DNA of 45,556 nucleotides, from assembly GCA_041690535.1 (NCBI GenBank), contig JAWLHA010000035.1, positions 1 through 45,556 on the forward strand. Reading direction: 5' to 3'. The position numbers and the translations under genes are program-made. Source of the DNA: JAWLHA01 sp041690535. Its GTDB lineage: Bacteria; Pseudomonadota; Gammaproteobacteria; Thiohalomonadales; Thiohalomonadaceae. The notes under the pieces were generated by a model. The model had not been told where the DNA came from. It saw only the letters and a list, made by a program, of their open reading frames with translations, and searched no databases. Of the stretch, positions 14,637 to 23,439 are shown piece by piece (the stretch's first letter is position 1; every line of letters begins with the position of its first letter).

Positions 14637-16412
14637 TCAGGCGTTGCCGCATTCCTTGAAGATGCGGGCGTGACACGCCTGGCAAATCTGCGGATCCAGG
14701 TGCTGCTTCACCTGTGCAATGGCGATGGACTTGGAGGTGAACAGGTGGTCGCGGCCGATCGCCTCCGCCATGCCGCTCTCGTCCAACACCTGGCGGACGG
14801 CGCCTTTGACATTGCAGAGGTACAGCCCGCCTCCGGCCTGGCGCCGCTTCTGCGCGGTCTGGCCGAGCATCTCCGCGCCCGCCAAATCCACAAAGTTGAT
14901 CCCTTCGGCATTGAGCAACAGGTGTCTTTGTCCCGGCCGGCGCTCCTCAAAGCTGCGCAGCGACTCCTGCACGTGGGCGATGGAGCCGAAGAAGAGGGAG
15001 CCGTCCACCCGGGCGATCTTCAGCTGGGGACACTCCGGGAGATTGCCGGTGGTGACCAGCTTGCGCTTCGGGTCGGCCGGGTCCGGCACGCGGGGGAGCA
15101 CCTTGGGGCGGGAGGTGCGGTTGAGGTAGAGCACCAGGGAGAGCATCACCCCGAGGAAGATGGCAAACTCCAGCTCGAGGAAGAGGGCGCCAAAGAAGGT
15201 GGTGGCCATCACCGCCGTGTCGGAGCGGCTGCTGCGGATGATGTACTTGATGTGGTGAAAGTCGATGAGTCCCCACGCCACCAGGAACAGGATGCCGGCC
15301 ATCGCGGCGTTGGGCAGGTAGGCGGCCATGGGGGCGACCGCCACCACGATGACCATCAGCAGGCTGCCGGCGAACACAGCTCCCAGCGGGGTCTTCGCCC
15401 CCGCCTGGAAGTTGAGAGCGCTGCGGTTGAAGGAGCCGGTGGCCACGTAGCCAGAGAAGAAGCTGCCCGCCAGATTGGAGAGGCCCTGGCCGATGAACTC
15501 CTGGCTACCGTTGATGTGCTGGCCGCTGCGCATGGCGAGGGAGCGGCCGATGGAGACCGCTTCGGTGAGGGCGAAGAGGGTCACCGCCACCGCGGTGGGG
15601 GCGAGGCGCTGGATGTTCTCCAGGGTCAGCGCGGGGGCCGAGAGGGGCGGCAGGCTGGAGGGGAGCGCGCCCACGGTGCGGATCTGGGTGGTCGCGCTAC
15701 CGAACCAGTGGTCCAGGGCGGCGGCCACGGCGCTGCCGAGCAGCATGGCAACGATCATGTATGGCAGCCGGGGAAACAGCCGCTTCAGCAGGATGCCCGA
15801 GAGCAGGGTGACCGCCGCCACCAAGGTGACGTAGCCGTTCACCTCGGAGATGTTCTGGGCGAAGGCGTAGAGGGTGTCATGGAAGTGGCCGCCCCGCGGC
15901 AGCTCCACGCCGAAGAAGTTCTTCAGCTGCTTGGTGGCGATCAACACGGCCGCGCCCGCGGTGAACCCCACGATCACCGCGTGGGAGATGAAGTTCACCA
16001 GCGTGCCCAGGCGCAGTGCCCCAAGGGTGAGCTGGATGATCCCCACCATGAAGGTCAGCGTCAAGGCCAGGGCGACGTAGTCCGCCGAGCCCGGCTCGGC
16101 CAGAGCCGAGAGGGAGGAGAAGAGGACCACCGAGGCCGCTGTGGTGGGGCCGGAGACCAGGTGCATGGAGGAGCCGAAGAGGGCGGCGATCACCGCCGGG
16201 ATCATCCCGGCGTAGAGGCCGTATTCCGGAGGCATCCCCGCGATGGTGGCAAAGGCCACCCCCTGGGGCAGCACCACCACGGCACCGGTCAACCCGGCGC
16301 TGAGGTCCGCCCGCAGGGTGTTGCGGTTGACCAGCCCCCACCAGCGCAGGAAGGGAAACAGTCTCACCAACCAAAGGGGGCAGCTCAACGCGGCAGGGTG
16401 GGTGGCGTGCAT
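14637..16412 (-). CDS. SulP family anion transporter with STAS domain and Cys-rich tail
   Basis: Inner-membrane transporter of 591 aa. The N-terminal part (about 20-430) has the hydrophobic helices and the first-helix signature DLSAGLTGAVVVLPQGVAFATIAGMPPEYGLYAG of SulP/SLC26 carriers. The C-terminal STAS domain (about 455-565) includes LNAEGINFVDLAGAEML. SulP proteins move sulfate, bicarbonate, molybdate or related oxyanions; the substrate cannot be deduced. The last 15 residues, C577-QAC580-H581-ARIFKEC588, form a CxxCH-plus-Cys tail that is unusual for this family and could bind metal, heme or thiol partners. It lies 102 bases upstream of prxU on the same strand, so selenium-oxyanion uptake is a possible role, but that is inference only. 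Confidence 0.88.
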   Translation of the reverse strand: MHATHPAALSCPLWLVRLFPFLRWWGLVNRNTLRADLSAGLTGAVVVLPQGVAFATIAGMPPEYGLYAGMIPAVIAALFGSSMHLVSGPTTAASVVLFSSLSALAEPGSADYVALALTLTFMVGIIQLTLGALRLGTLVNFISHAVIVGFTAGAAVLIATKQLKNFFGVELPRGGHFHDTLYAFAQNISEVNGYVTLVAAVTLLSGILLKRLFPRLPYMIVAMLLGSAVAAALDHWFGSATTQIRTVGALPSSLPPLSAPALTLENIQRLAPTAVAVTLFALTEAVSIGRSLAMRSGQHINGSQEFIGQGLSNLAGSFFSGYVATGSFNRSALNFQAGAKTPLGAVFAGSLLMVIVVAVAPMAAYLPNAAMAGILFLVAWGLIDFHHIKYIIRSSRSDTAVMATTFFGALFLELEFAIFLGVMLSLVLYLNRTSRPKVLPRVPDPADPKRKLVTTGNLPECPQLKIARVDGSLFFGSIAHVQESLRSFEERRPGQRHLLLNAEGINFVDLAGAEMLGQTAQKRRQAGGGLYLCNVKGAVRQVLDESGMAEAIGRDHLFTSKSIAIAQVKQHLDPQICQACHARIFKECGNA

Positions 16413-16463
16413 CGGGGCTCCTGTGCTTGTCGTGTCGGTGGTGGGCTTGCGGGCGCCGGGGCT

Positions 16464-16712
16464 TCACCCGCGGGCTTCGGTCAAGGGCGTTCCCGGCCTT
16501 TCCAGCCAGGTTTGTTTGCTGGCAATGCCGACCAGCAGGGCCAGCAAGATCCCCACGGCAGGCCAGGCTCCCGAGAGGGACTTGGCCACCCAAGGGGTGA
16601 GACAGCTGCAGGAGGCGAGGAGCTGTGCCCACCCGTATCGGTGGACCCGCGCTTTGAGTGGCATGTGTGCGGGAAAGCAGTCCCGTTCGATGCTGGAGAG
16701 CACTGAGGCCAT
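16464..16712 (-). CDS. Possible small membrane protein, unrecognised
   Basis: An open frame of about 82 aa (start chosen at MASVLSSIERDC) with one strong hydrophobic stretch (WPAVGILLALLVGIASK) and a CSC motif. It lies 52 bases upstream of the SulP gene on the same strand, with a weak ribosome site. A competing frame overlaps it, and I recognise no family, so it may be chance. It is the only candidate in the 385-base gap 16413-16797. Confidence 0.25.
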   Translation of the reverse strand: MASVLSSIERDCFPAHMPLKARVHRYGWAQLLASCSCLTPWVAKSLSGAWPAVGILLALLVGIASKQTWLERPGTPLTEARG

Positions 16713-16797
16713 GTGAATACCCGCGAAGGAAATCCAGGGAGGACCCACCTTAGCGGGGCAGGGATCAACGGGGTGTCAAAGGGAAGTTAAATTTTCG

Positions 16798-18072
16798 TCA
16801 AGCGGGGAGTGATGATCTGTCGGCGAAGGTCAGGCGAGTGGTGGTCCCCTGCGGCTCCAGGCCCTGGAGGGTGATGGACCAGCCGTAGCGATCGCAGATC
16901 CGCCGTACCAGGGAGAGTCCGAGGCCGGTGCCCTGGGGTTGCCGGGAGTAGTAGCGCTGGAACACCTGGTCCAGGTCCTCCTCCTCGATCCCGACGCCGG
17001 TGTCCTCGATGGTGAGCCGGGTCGCCTCCAACACCACCTTGATGTGCCCCTGGTGGGTGTAAGTGAAGGCATTGCGCACCAGGTTGGAGATGAGGATGCG
17101 TACCAGCGGCGCCTCTGCCCACACCTCGAACGTGTCATGGATCGCCACCTCCAGCGCCACCGGACGGTCGCGAAGCAGGGGTTGATGCGCCTCCAAGACC
17201 TGCCGCAGCACCTCCTCCACGGAGGTGGCGCGCCGGCCGCCGCTGCCCGCATCCTCGCGGGCGAGGGCGAGCAGCGCCTGGGTGACTTCGGTCATCTCCA
17301 AAGCCGCTCTCGAAATGCGACTTACCCGGCGGCGTTGCGATTTCTCCAGGTTGGGATCGCCGAGCAATACCTCGGCGGCCCCCTGGATCACCGCCAGAGG
17401 GGTGCGGAGCTCATGGCTCACCTCGGCGGTGAAGGCCCGTTCTCGCTCGATGAAGCCTTCGAGCCGGGCGAGGTAGGTGTCGAATGCCCGTGCCAGCTCG
17501 CCCACCTCGTCGGCAGGGTAGTCGGCTGCCAGGGGCGGAGGGCTCTCTTCCGGACGCAGGTGGGTCACACGCCGCGCCAGTTGCCCCACCGGGGCCACCA
17601 CCCGGCACGCCAGCCAGCGGCCGAGGGCGGCCGAGATCAGCGTCATCAGCAAGACGCCCGCTGCGAGAAACGCGAACACGTACTCCTTGCGCTGCTCTAC
17701 CTGGGACTCATCATAAAGCAGATAGAACCAGCTCTCGCCCTGTTGCACCACCGCGGCACGGAAAGGCCGACCGTTCAGCTGGATCGGGTGGTGCCCGGCA
17801 GGCAGCTCGCGCACGTGAGGGGGAATGTCGGCCTCGAAGCGCGCGCTGGGCCGCACGTAGCCGCGAATGATTGTGGTGGCAGGCGGCGGGGAGTGGGGGT
17901 TTCGGGTGCGTCGGCTGATGTAGTCCTGCATCTCCGCGGTGAGCGTCTCATCGATAAGACGCTCCTCCACGTCCCGGGTCGCCAAGTAAAGACCCACGCT
18001 GAGCAGGATGCTCAACAGGGCGCCAAAGAGGGCGAATGCCAGCGTCACCCGGTATTGGAGGTGGGGCCGCAT
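16798..18072 (-). CDS. Two-component sensor histidine kinase
   Basis: Inner-membrane HisKA kinase of 424 aa. TM1 is at about 8-30, then a periplasmic sensor region of about 100 residues, TM2 (about 131-151) and a HAMP linker (about 152-208). The dimerisation/phosphoacceptor box EVSHELRTPLAVI has H220. The ATPase domain has N-box N334 (LVRNAFTYT), DTGVG (357-361) and GTGLGLS (381-387). All catalytic motifs are intact. The partner response regulator lies 70 bases upstream on the same strand. The signal is unknown; the periplasmic region has no motif I recognise. Confidence 0.92.
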   Translation of the reverse strand: MRPHLQYRVTLAFALFGALLSILLSVGLYLATRDVEERLIDETLTAEMQDYISRRTRNPHSPPPATTIIRGYVRPSARFEADIPPHVRELPAGHHPIQLNGRPFRAAVVQQGESWFYLLYDESQVEQRKEYVFAFLAAGVLLMTLISAALGRWLACRVVAPVGQLARRVTHLRPEESPPPLAADYPADEVGELARAFDTYLARLEGFIERERAFTAEVSHELRTPLAVIQGAAEVLLGDPNLEKSQRRRVSRISRAALEMTEVTQALLALAREDAGSGGRRATSVEEVLRQVLEAHQPLLRDRPVALEVAIHDTFEVWAEAPLVRILISNLVRNAFTYTHQGHIKVVLEATRLTIEDTGVGIEEEDLDQVFQRYYSRQPQGTGLGLSLVRRICDRYGWSITLQGLEPQGTTTRLTFADRSSLPA

Positions 18073-18142
18073 CGCTCAGCCCCGCCCGGTGCCGTGTCCG
18101 GGCCTCGAAGCCCCCATGGCGCCCGGTGGTGAGAAGTACCGG

Positions 18143-18838
18143 CTATTTCGAACGGGCATCGGGGTCGGCCAGGCGGTAACCGATGCCGTGGATGGTCTCC
18201 AGGAGCGGCTTGTCAAAAGGCTTGTCGACGGCCGCCCGGAGTGTGTGCATGTGCGCCCGCAGGGCGTCACTATCCGGTGGTGATTCGCCCCAGATCTCCT
18301 GTTCGATTTCCTGGCGGGTGACGACCCGAGGGGAACTGCGGATGAGTAGCGCGAGGATCTTGAGTGGGGTCCGCGGCAGGGTGATGGGCGTTCCCGCACG
18401 CTGCACCGACAGGGTGTCGGGGTCGAAGGTGAGGTTGGCCACCTGAAACCGGCGCCGGGTGTGCTCGCCCTTGGCGCGGCGCACCAGCGCCGTGAGGCGC
18501 GCCTCCAGCTCCTGCAGGGCAAACGGCTTCACCAGGTAGTCGTCGGCCCCGCGGGAGAATCCGACCAGTTTGTCGTCGAGCGTATCGCGGGCCGTGAGCA
18601 TAAGCAGCGGGGTCTCCTTGCCCATCTCCCGCAGTCGCTGGCAAACCGTCAGCCCATCGAGTCCCGGTAGTGTGAGATCCAGAATGATGGCGTCATGTAT
18701 TCCCTCCAGCGCTGCATAGAGACCCGCATGGCCGTTATAGGAGGCGTCCACCGTGTGGCCCTTGGCCTCCATGAAGTCGCACAGATTGGCTACGAGGTCC
18801 GGGTTGTCTTCGATCACGAGGAGGTGCATGGCGGCCAA
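18143..18838 (-). CDS. OmpR/PhoB-family response regulator
   Basis: DNA-binding response regulator of 231 aa. The receiver domain has the acidic pair E10/D11, phosphoacceptor D54 (IILDLTLPG), T82 of LTAR and K104 (DDYLVKPF). The C-terminal winged helix (about 130-228) ends with the conserved LETIHGIGYRL. It is the cognate partner of the kinase just downstream. Its start codon lies only 18 bases from a MITE-like insertion (18857), which may have altered or supplied its promoter. Confidence 0.94.
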   Translation of the reverse strand: MAAMHLLVIEDNPDLVANLCDFMEAKGHTVDASYNGHAGLYAALEGIHDAIILDLTLPGLDGLTVCQRLREMGKETPLLMLTARDTLDDKLVGFSRGADDYLVKPFALQELEARLTALVRRAKGEHTRRRFQVANLTFDPDTLSVQRAGTPITLPRTPLKILALLIRSSPRVVTRQEIEQEIWGESPPDSDALRAHMHTLRAAVDKPFDKPLLETIHGIGYRLADPDARSK

Positions 18839-18856
18839 GTCTACACCTTTACGGCC

Positions 18857-19022
18857 TAGGGCGAGCGCATACTCGCGTCACGGCCGTGCTGTGAGCGATG
18901 TGAGTCCTTGAAAGCAGTTAGCGGCTGTGAACACGGCCGACATGGATATCAAAAACGAGGATCATGCAGGAGCAATCATCTTCCATCCATGCACGCCCGA
19001 CGGCCGCAGCCGCGTTTACCCG
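18857..19022 (-). repeat. MITE-like element, tandem copy 1 (degenerate)
   Basis: A 166-bp copy in the orientation reversed from the window-start copy. It contains the GATGTGAGTCCTTGAAAGCAG arm and a diverged form of the 50-bp module (ATCATGCAGGAGCAATCATC). Its right end is GCGTTTACCCG. It is flanked by CTTTACGGCC (18847-18856) and CTTTAGGCC (19023-19031), a likely target duplication. The 544-base gap 18839-19382 holds this, the next copy and no gene. Confidence 0.75.
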
Positions 19023-19031
19023 CTTTAGGCC

Positions 19032-19197
19032 CAGGGTGAACGCATGCTCACGTCGCGGCCGTGCTGTGAACGATGTAAGTCCTTGAAAGCAGGTACGCTG
19101 TGAATACATCCCTGTACGCTCGACGGCCGCGTCCCTGCGGCCGACGACCTGCTTTCAAGGACTTACATCGCTCTTGGGTAAGTATGCGTTTACCCTG
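19032..19197 (+). repeat. MITE-like element, tandem copy 2 (complete)
   Basis: A complete 166-bp copy without the 50-bp module. The left arm begins CAGGGTGAACGCATGC and includes GATGTAAGTCCTTGAAAGCAGG. The right arm mirrors it and ends GCGTTTACCCTG. Flanks are CTTTAGGCC (19023-19031) and CTTTAGGGCC (19198-19207). With copy 1 this gives three target-like repeats around two insertions. Confidence 0.85.
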
Positions 19198-19382
19198 CTT
19201 TAGGGCCGCCCGTTCATGACAGAAGAACGCCCTTCGGGGTAGGATGGTCCACTAATCGCCACCCGTATGGCAGGGATGTTGGCCAGGGTATTCGGATTCA
19301 ATCCGGGCCGCGCTCCATGGGACCAACCGTCAACCTGCTATCGGCAAGTTCCTATGCCAGAGGGCGTGAGAGTGTCTAATTC

Positions 19383-21470
19383 ATGAGTCGGATCATTCTA
19401 CGCCGTCGCCTGTGGGCCCTTCCCCTCATCGTCTGGACGGCGGTGGTGGCGGCCTCTCTTGCCTGGAACGTCAGCGAGAATGAACGTCACGCCCGCGAGT
19501 CGGCCGTTGAGCAGGGGCGGTTCATCTTTGGCATGATGGAGACCTTCCGGCTGTGGAACGCCCGCCATGGCGGCGTCTATGTGCCCTCCAATGAAGAGAC
19601 GCCCCCGAACCCCTACCTCCAGGTGCCCGAACGCGACTTGCGGACCCCCGCAGGGGTGGCCCTCACCAAGGTCAACCCCGCCTACATGACACGCCAGTTG
19701 GCGACGCTCATTCGTGAACAGAGCGATCTGCGAGTCCACATCACCAGCCTCAAACCATTGAACCCGAAAAATGGCGCCGACCCTTGGGAGGCTGCGGGCC
19801 TCTCCCGCCTGGAGAAGGGGGAGGCGGAGGTGTTCGGCGTGGTGGGGGAGGCCGATATCCCCCAGTTTCGCTACCTGGCGCCCTTGATCACCAAGGAGGC
19901 GTGCCTCGCCTGCCACCGCCAGCAGGCATACCGCCTCGGCGATGTGCGTGGCGGCATTTCGGTCTCTTTTTCGTTCGCGCCGTTCCTGGCCGCCGAGGCG
20001 GTGCAGACGCGCAAGGTGGTGGTGTTTCACCTGGTGGTATGGCTGTTGCTGATGGGTCTGTCGCTGTTTGCCCTCACCAACTTCAGGCGGCAGTTGTTGC
20101 GTCTGCAGAACGCCAAGGCGGAGCAGGATGCTCTGGTGGAGTTGCGCACTGCCGAGCTGGTCTCGGAGGTGCGGGAGCGGGAGCAGGCGGAGGAGCAGCT
20201 GCGCCTGTTCATCGAGTCCTCGGGCGAGGGGATCTACGGCACCGACGTGGAGGGGCGCTGCACCATGATCAACCCCGCGGCGCTGCGGATGCTCGGTTAT
20301 CGGAATGCCTCCCAGGTGCTCGGCAGGAACATCCACGAACTCATCCATCACAGCCATCCCGACGGCGCCCCGTTCGCCCAGGCGGAGTGCCCTCTGGCCG
20401 CCACCTATCGGAACGGCAGGGTGGCGCACGGGGAGAACCAGGTGTTCTGGCGGGCCGACGGCCGCAGCTTCTCCGTGGGCTTTCAGTCCCATCCGCTGTA
20501 CGTGGAGGGGCGGTTGACCGGGGCGGTGGTCACCTTCAGCGACATCACCGAACGCAAGCAGCACGAGGCCGAGCTGAAGAAGCTCTCCCTGGCGGTGGAG
20601 CACAGCCCCGCCTCGGTCATCATCACCGATGCCCATGCGCGCATCGAGTACGTGAACCGGAAGTTCACCGAGGCCACCGGCTACGCCCCCGAGGAGGTGT
20701 TGGGCCGAAACCCGCGGCTGCTCAAATCCGGCGAGACCCCCATGGAGACGTACATCAGACTGTTTGGGGAGATCACCGCCGGGCGGGAGTGGCATGGGGA
20801 GTTCCTCAACCGCAAGAAAAATGGCGAACTGTTCTGGGAAGAGGCCTCCATCTCGCCCATCGCCACCCCCGATGGGACGATCACCCACTACGTGGCGGTG
20901 AAGGAGGACATCACCGAACGCAAGCGGCTGCAGAGCGAGATCCTGCACCGGGCCCACTACGACAACCTGACCGGGTTGGCCAACCGGGTGCTGTTTCGCG
21001 ATCGCCTGGAGCAGGGGATCGCCAAGGCGGCGGCGAGGGAGTACGCCCTGGCGCTGCTGTTCGTGGATCTGGACGGCTTCAAGGGGGTCAATGACACCCT
21101 CGGCCATGACGCCGGCGATGAGCTGCTCAAGCAGGTGGCTCGGCGCCTGAGCGCCTGCACCCGCGAGAGCGACACGGTGGCCCGGCTCGGCGGCGATGAA
21201 TTCGCCATCATTCTGCCGGTGCTGCGCGATCCCGAGGGGGTGCACGTGGTCGCCGGCAACGTGGTACGGAGCCTCGCCGAGCCGTTCCCGCTCAGGGCGA
21301 AGACCGTCACCATTTCGGGCTCCGTCGGGGCCGCTGTGTTCCCCCGCGACGGCCGCACCGCCGAAGCGCTGCTGAAGAGCGCGGATGTGGCCATGTACGA
21401 GGCGAAGAACGCGGGCAAGAACGCCTTCCGCTGTTTCGGGGAGACGGCCGGCGCCTCCCGTGGGGCGTGA
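19383..21470 (+). CDS. Diguanylate cyclase with c-heme-type DUF3365 sensor and two PAS domains
   Basis: Membrane GGDEF protein of 695 aa. TM1 (about 11-29) is followed by a periplasmic Tll0287-like/DUF3365 sensor (about 35-205) carrying the heme-c motif CLACH (C174, C177, H178). TM2 is at 212-233, then two PAS domains (about 270-390 and 400-512) and a GGDEF domain (about 522-690). The catalytic motif GGDEF (603-607) and the product-inhibition I-site RESD (594-597, five residues upstream) are intact, so it should make cyclic di-GMP and be feedback-inhibited. The heme suggests sensing of redox, O2 or NO in the periplasm. It is monocistronic between repeats. Confidence 0.92.
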   Translation: MSRIILRRRLWALPLIVWTAVVAASLAWNVSENERHARESAVEQGRFIFGMMETFRLWNARHGGVYVPSNEETPPNPYLQVPERDLRTPAGVALTKVNPAYMTRQLATLIREQSDLRVHITSLKPLNPKNGADPWEAAGLSRLEKGEAEVFGVVGEADIPQFRYLAPLITKEACLACHRQQAYRLGDVRGGISVSFSFAPFLAAEAVQTRKVVVFHLVVWLLLMGLSLFALTNFRRQLLRLQNAKAEQDALVELRTAELVSEVREREQAEEQLRLFIESSGEGIYGTDVEGRCTMINPAALRMLGYRNASQVLGRNIHELIHHSHPDGAPFAQAECPLAATYRNGRVAHGENQVFWRADGRSFSVGFQSHPLYVEGRLTGAVVTFSDITERKQHEAELKKLSLAVEHSPASVIITDAHARIEYVNRKFTEATGYAPEEVLGRNPRLLKSGETPMETYIRLFGEITAGREWHGEFLNRKKNGELFWEEASISPIATPDGTITHYVAVKEDITERKRLQSEILHRAHYDNLTGLANRVLFRDRLEQGIAKAAAREYALALLFVDLDGFKGVNDTLGHDAGDELLKQVARRLSACTRESDTVARLGGDEFAIILPVLRDPEGVHVVAGNVVRSLAEPFPLRAKTVTISGSVGAAVFPRDGRTAEALLKSADVAMYEAKNAGKNAFRCFGETAGASRGA

Positions 21471-21534
21471 CGCACGGTTTGCCGGCGGGCATCCCTCCCT
21501 CCCGCGGCGTCAGTGCGTCCTTGCACCCATCCTT

Positions 21535-21594
21535 GCGGCCGACGACCGGCTGTCAAGGACTTACATCGCTCTTGGGTAACCGTGCGTTTACCTG
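21535..21594 (+). repeat. MITE-like element, right-arm remnant
   Basis: Matches the right arm of the family (TCAAGGACTTACATCGCTC, then GTGCGTTTACCTG). The left arm is not recognisable and no clear target duplication remains, so it is probably an old, decayed copy. Confidence 0.7.
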
Positions 21595-21630
21595 GTCTCT
21601 CCCACCTCGAAGTGGAGGAGGGAAATTGCT

Positions 21631-23439
21631 ATGGTACGGGAGCTTTTTGAATTGGACGCCAGAAGAATGAACAGGAAGCATGCTGTGACCGTTTGGGGGG
21701 CAGGTATGCTGCTGGGCGTGTTAGGCCCGGTCGCCAGCGCTCAGGTGGTCATTCCCGACGATTACGCAACCATTGGAGAGGCCATCCGGGCCATCGAGGC
21801 CGGGACGGAGCTCGACCATGACATCGTCATCGAGCCGGGCACCTATACCGAACGCGTGACCCTCATTGACAACATCACCCTTCGCGGGCGGGAGACCGCG
21901 CGCACCTTCCTCTCGGGGGGCGGTTCCGGGGCGCTGGTCACCGCCGATGGCGTGTCGGGCGCGAGGGTTCGCAATCTTACCTTCATCGACGCGGATACGG
22001 GGGTTCTCATCCAAGGGGCCGGTAGTGGCCTGGAGATCGCCAATAACGTCTTTGACCTGGGGGGGAGCGCCACCGGCGTGCGGGTCGCCGATGCAGCCAC
22101 CGGAGCGGGGGCGACGGTCGCCAACAACGTCTTCTTCCAGTTGGGCACCGGCGTTCGGCGGCTGAACACGCAAATCACCGTTCAGAACAACATCTTCTCC
22201 GGGAACGTCACCGCCATCGACACCCCCGCGGACCAGACCGCGCAGATCATCACCAATGGCTTTTTCGACAACGACAACGAGGGTGCCACCGGCAACGTCC
22301 CTGTGACCGGAAGCAGTGCCGGTTTCGTCAACCCCGTAGCGCGCGACTTCCACCTGCGTCCCGGCTCCGTGGCCATCAACTCCGGGACCGGCACCGACGT
22401 CATCGACGCCACGGTGGCCGATCTGGGGGCCTACGGCGGTCCCAACGCCGACGCTTTCCCCTTCCCGGTCTCCGGGCTGGGGAGCACCACCGCCGAGGAC
22501 AACGCCATCACCCTCTCCTGGAGTGAGAACCTCGGCTACCGGGTGGGGGGCTACAAGGTCCACTACGGACGCACCCGGGGCGGACCGTACGAGGGGACGG
22601 ACGCGGGCGAGGGCGCCTCGCCCATCGGGGTACTGGACGACACCATCACCTCCCTCACCCTGACCGGACTGACGCCCCAGAACCAGGCGGCCCCCTCCGA
22701 AGCGCCCCAACCGGCCGAGCCGATCCCCTCCAACGGGACCCTCAGTCTGCGCTGGAGCGCGGTGAGCGGCGCTACCGGCTATCTGCTGCACTGGGGCATC
22801 GACTCTGTGGATGAAAACCAGCGTGACGTGGGGAATGCCACCCGTGTGGACCTCAGCGGGCTCACCAACGAGACCACCTACCAGGTAAGCGTCTCCGCCT
22901 ATGCCCGGGATGCGATCTTCTTCGCGGTGGCGGCACACTACGAGCAGCCGCGGCAGGAGGATGACCCCGTGGTGTTGGTGGACCCCGGCAGCGCCCTGGT
23001 GAACGAGGTTGAGGCCCCCTTCGGCGCCATCTTCGAAGGCCCCCGGTCCGCCCCCGTCTTGGGTACCCCCGAGTTACTCCTCGCCACCCCCAACCTGCCC
23101 GACGAGGGGTGTTTCGTCGCCACGGCGGCCTTTGGCAGCTATTCCGTCTCACAAGTGAGGCTCCTTCGTGACCTTCGGGACCGGCATCTCCTGCACAGCG
23201 GGCCGGGGCAGGCCTTCGTCCGCTGGTACTACCAACGCGGGCCGATCGGAGCCCGCTGGCTGAACCGCCATCCGGTGCTCAAACCGCTGGCGCGAACGGC
23301 ATTGCTGCCGGCAGTGGGATTGGCGTCCCAGCTCACCGGCGGCACGCCGCTGCTCCTTCTGCTTCTGCTCGCCGGCGTCGGCGGCTCGGTCGGTTATGCG
23401 CTGCGGGAGAACCGCAGGGCGGGGGAGGCGGCGGCATGA
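21631..23439 (+). CDS. Secreted beta-helix/FN3 protein with CFI-box C-terminus
   Basis: Exported protein of 602 aa. A signal peptide ends near VASA-QVV. A right-handed beta-helix region (about 40-270) has reiterated NNVF and NNIF turns. It is followed by an FN3-like part with LSLRWSAVSGATGYLLHWG (about 290-430). The C-terminal segment begins C494-FVATAAFGS and resembles the CFI-box C-terminal domain. A membrane helix (LLLLLLLAGVGG) and a basic tail end the protein, suggesting a sorting or anchoring signal. A strong GGAGGAGGG ribosome site supports the ATG at 21631, although the ATG at 21667 gives a more usual signal peptide. Function unknown; a surface or adhesion role is possible. Its stop overlaps the start of the barrel gene. 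Confidence 0.75.
   Translation: MVRELFELDARRMNRKHAVTVWGAGMLLGVLGPVASAQVVIPDDYATIGEAIRAIEAGTELDHDIVIEPGTYTERVTLIDNITLRGRETARTFLSGGGSGALVTADGVSGARVRNLTFIDADTGVLIQGAGSGLEIANNVFDLGGSATGVRVADAATGAGATVANNVFFQLGTGVRRLNTQITVQNNIFSGNVTAIDTPADQTAQIITNGFFDNDNEGATGNVPVTGSSAGFVNPVARDFHLRPGSVAINSGTGTDVIDATVADLGAYGGPNADAFPFPVSGLGSTTAEDNAITLSWSENLGYRVGGYKVHYGRTRGGPYEGTDAGEGASPIGVLDDTITSLTLTGLTPQNQAAPSEAPQPAEPIPSNGTLSLRWSAVSGATGYLLHWGIDSVDENQRDVGNATRVDLSGLTNETTYQVSVSAYARDAIFFAVAAHYEQPRQEDDPVVLVDPGSALVNEVEAPFGAIFEGPRSAPVLGTPELLLATPNLPDEGCFVATAAFGSYSVSQVRLLRDLRDRHLLHSGPGQAFVRWYYQRGPIGARWLNRHPVLKPLARTALLPAVGLASQLTGGTPLLLLLLLAGVGGSVGYALRENRRAGEAAA

Noticed and set aside
14670..16706. 678-aa plus-strand open frame
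   Set aside because: Antisense of the SulP gene; low-complexity Gly/His/Glu composition, no domains.
18918..19109. Small minus-strand ORF encoding CFQGLTSF
   Set aside because: Lies within the MITE-like repeats; the same words appear in other repeat copies (for example 32579-32794), so it is spurious translation of the repeat.
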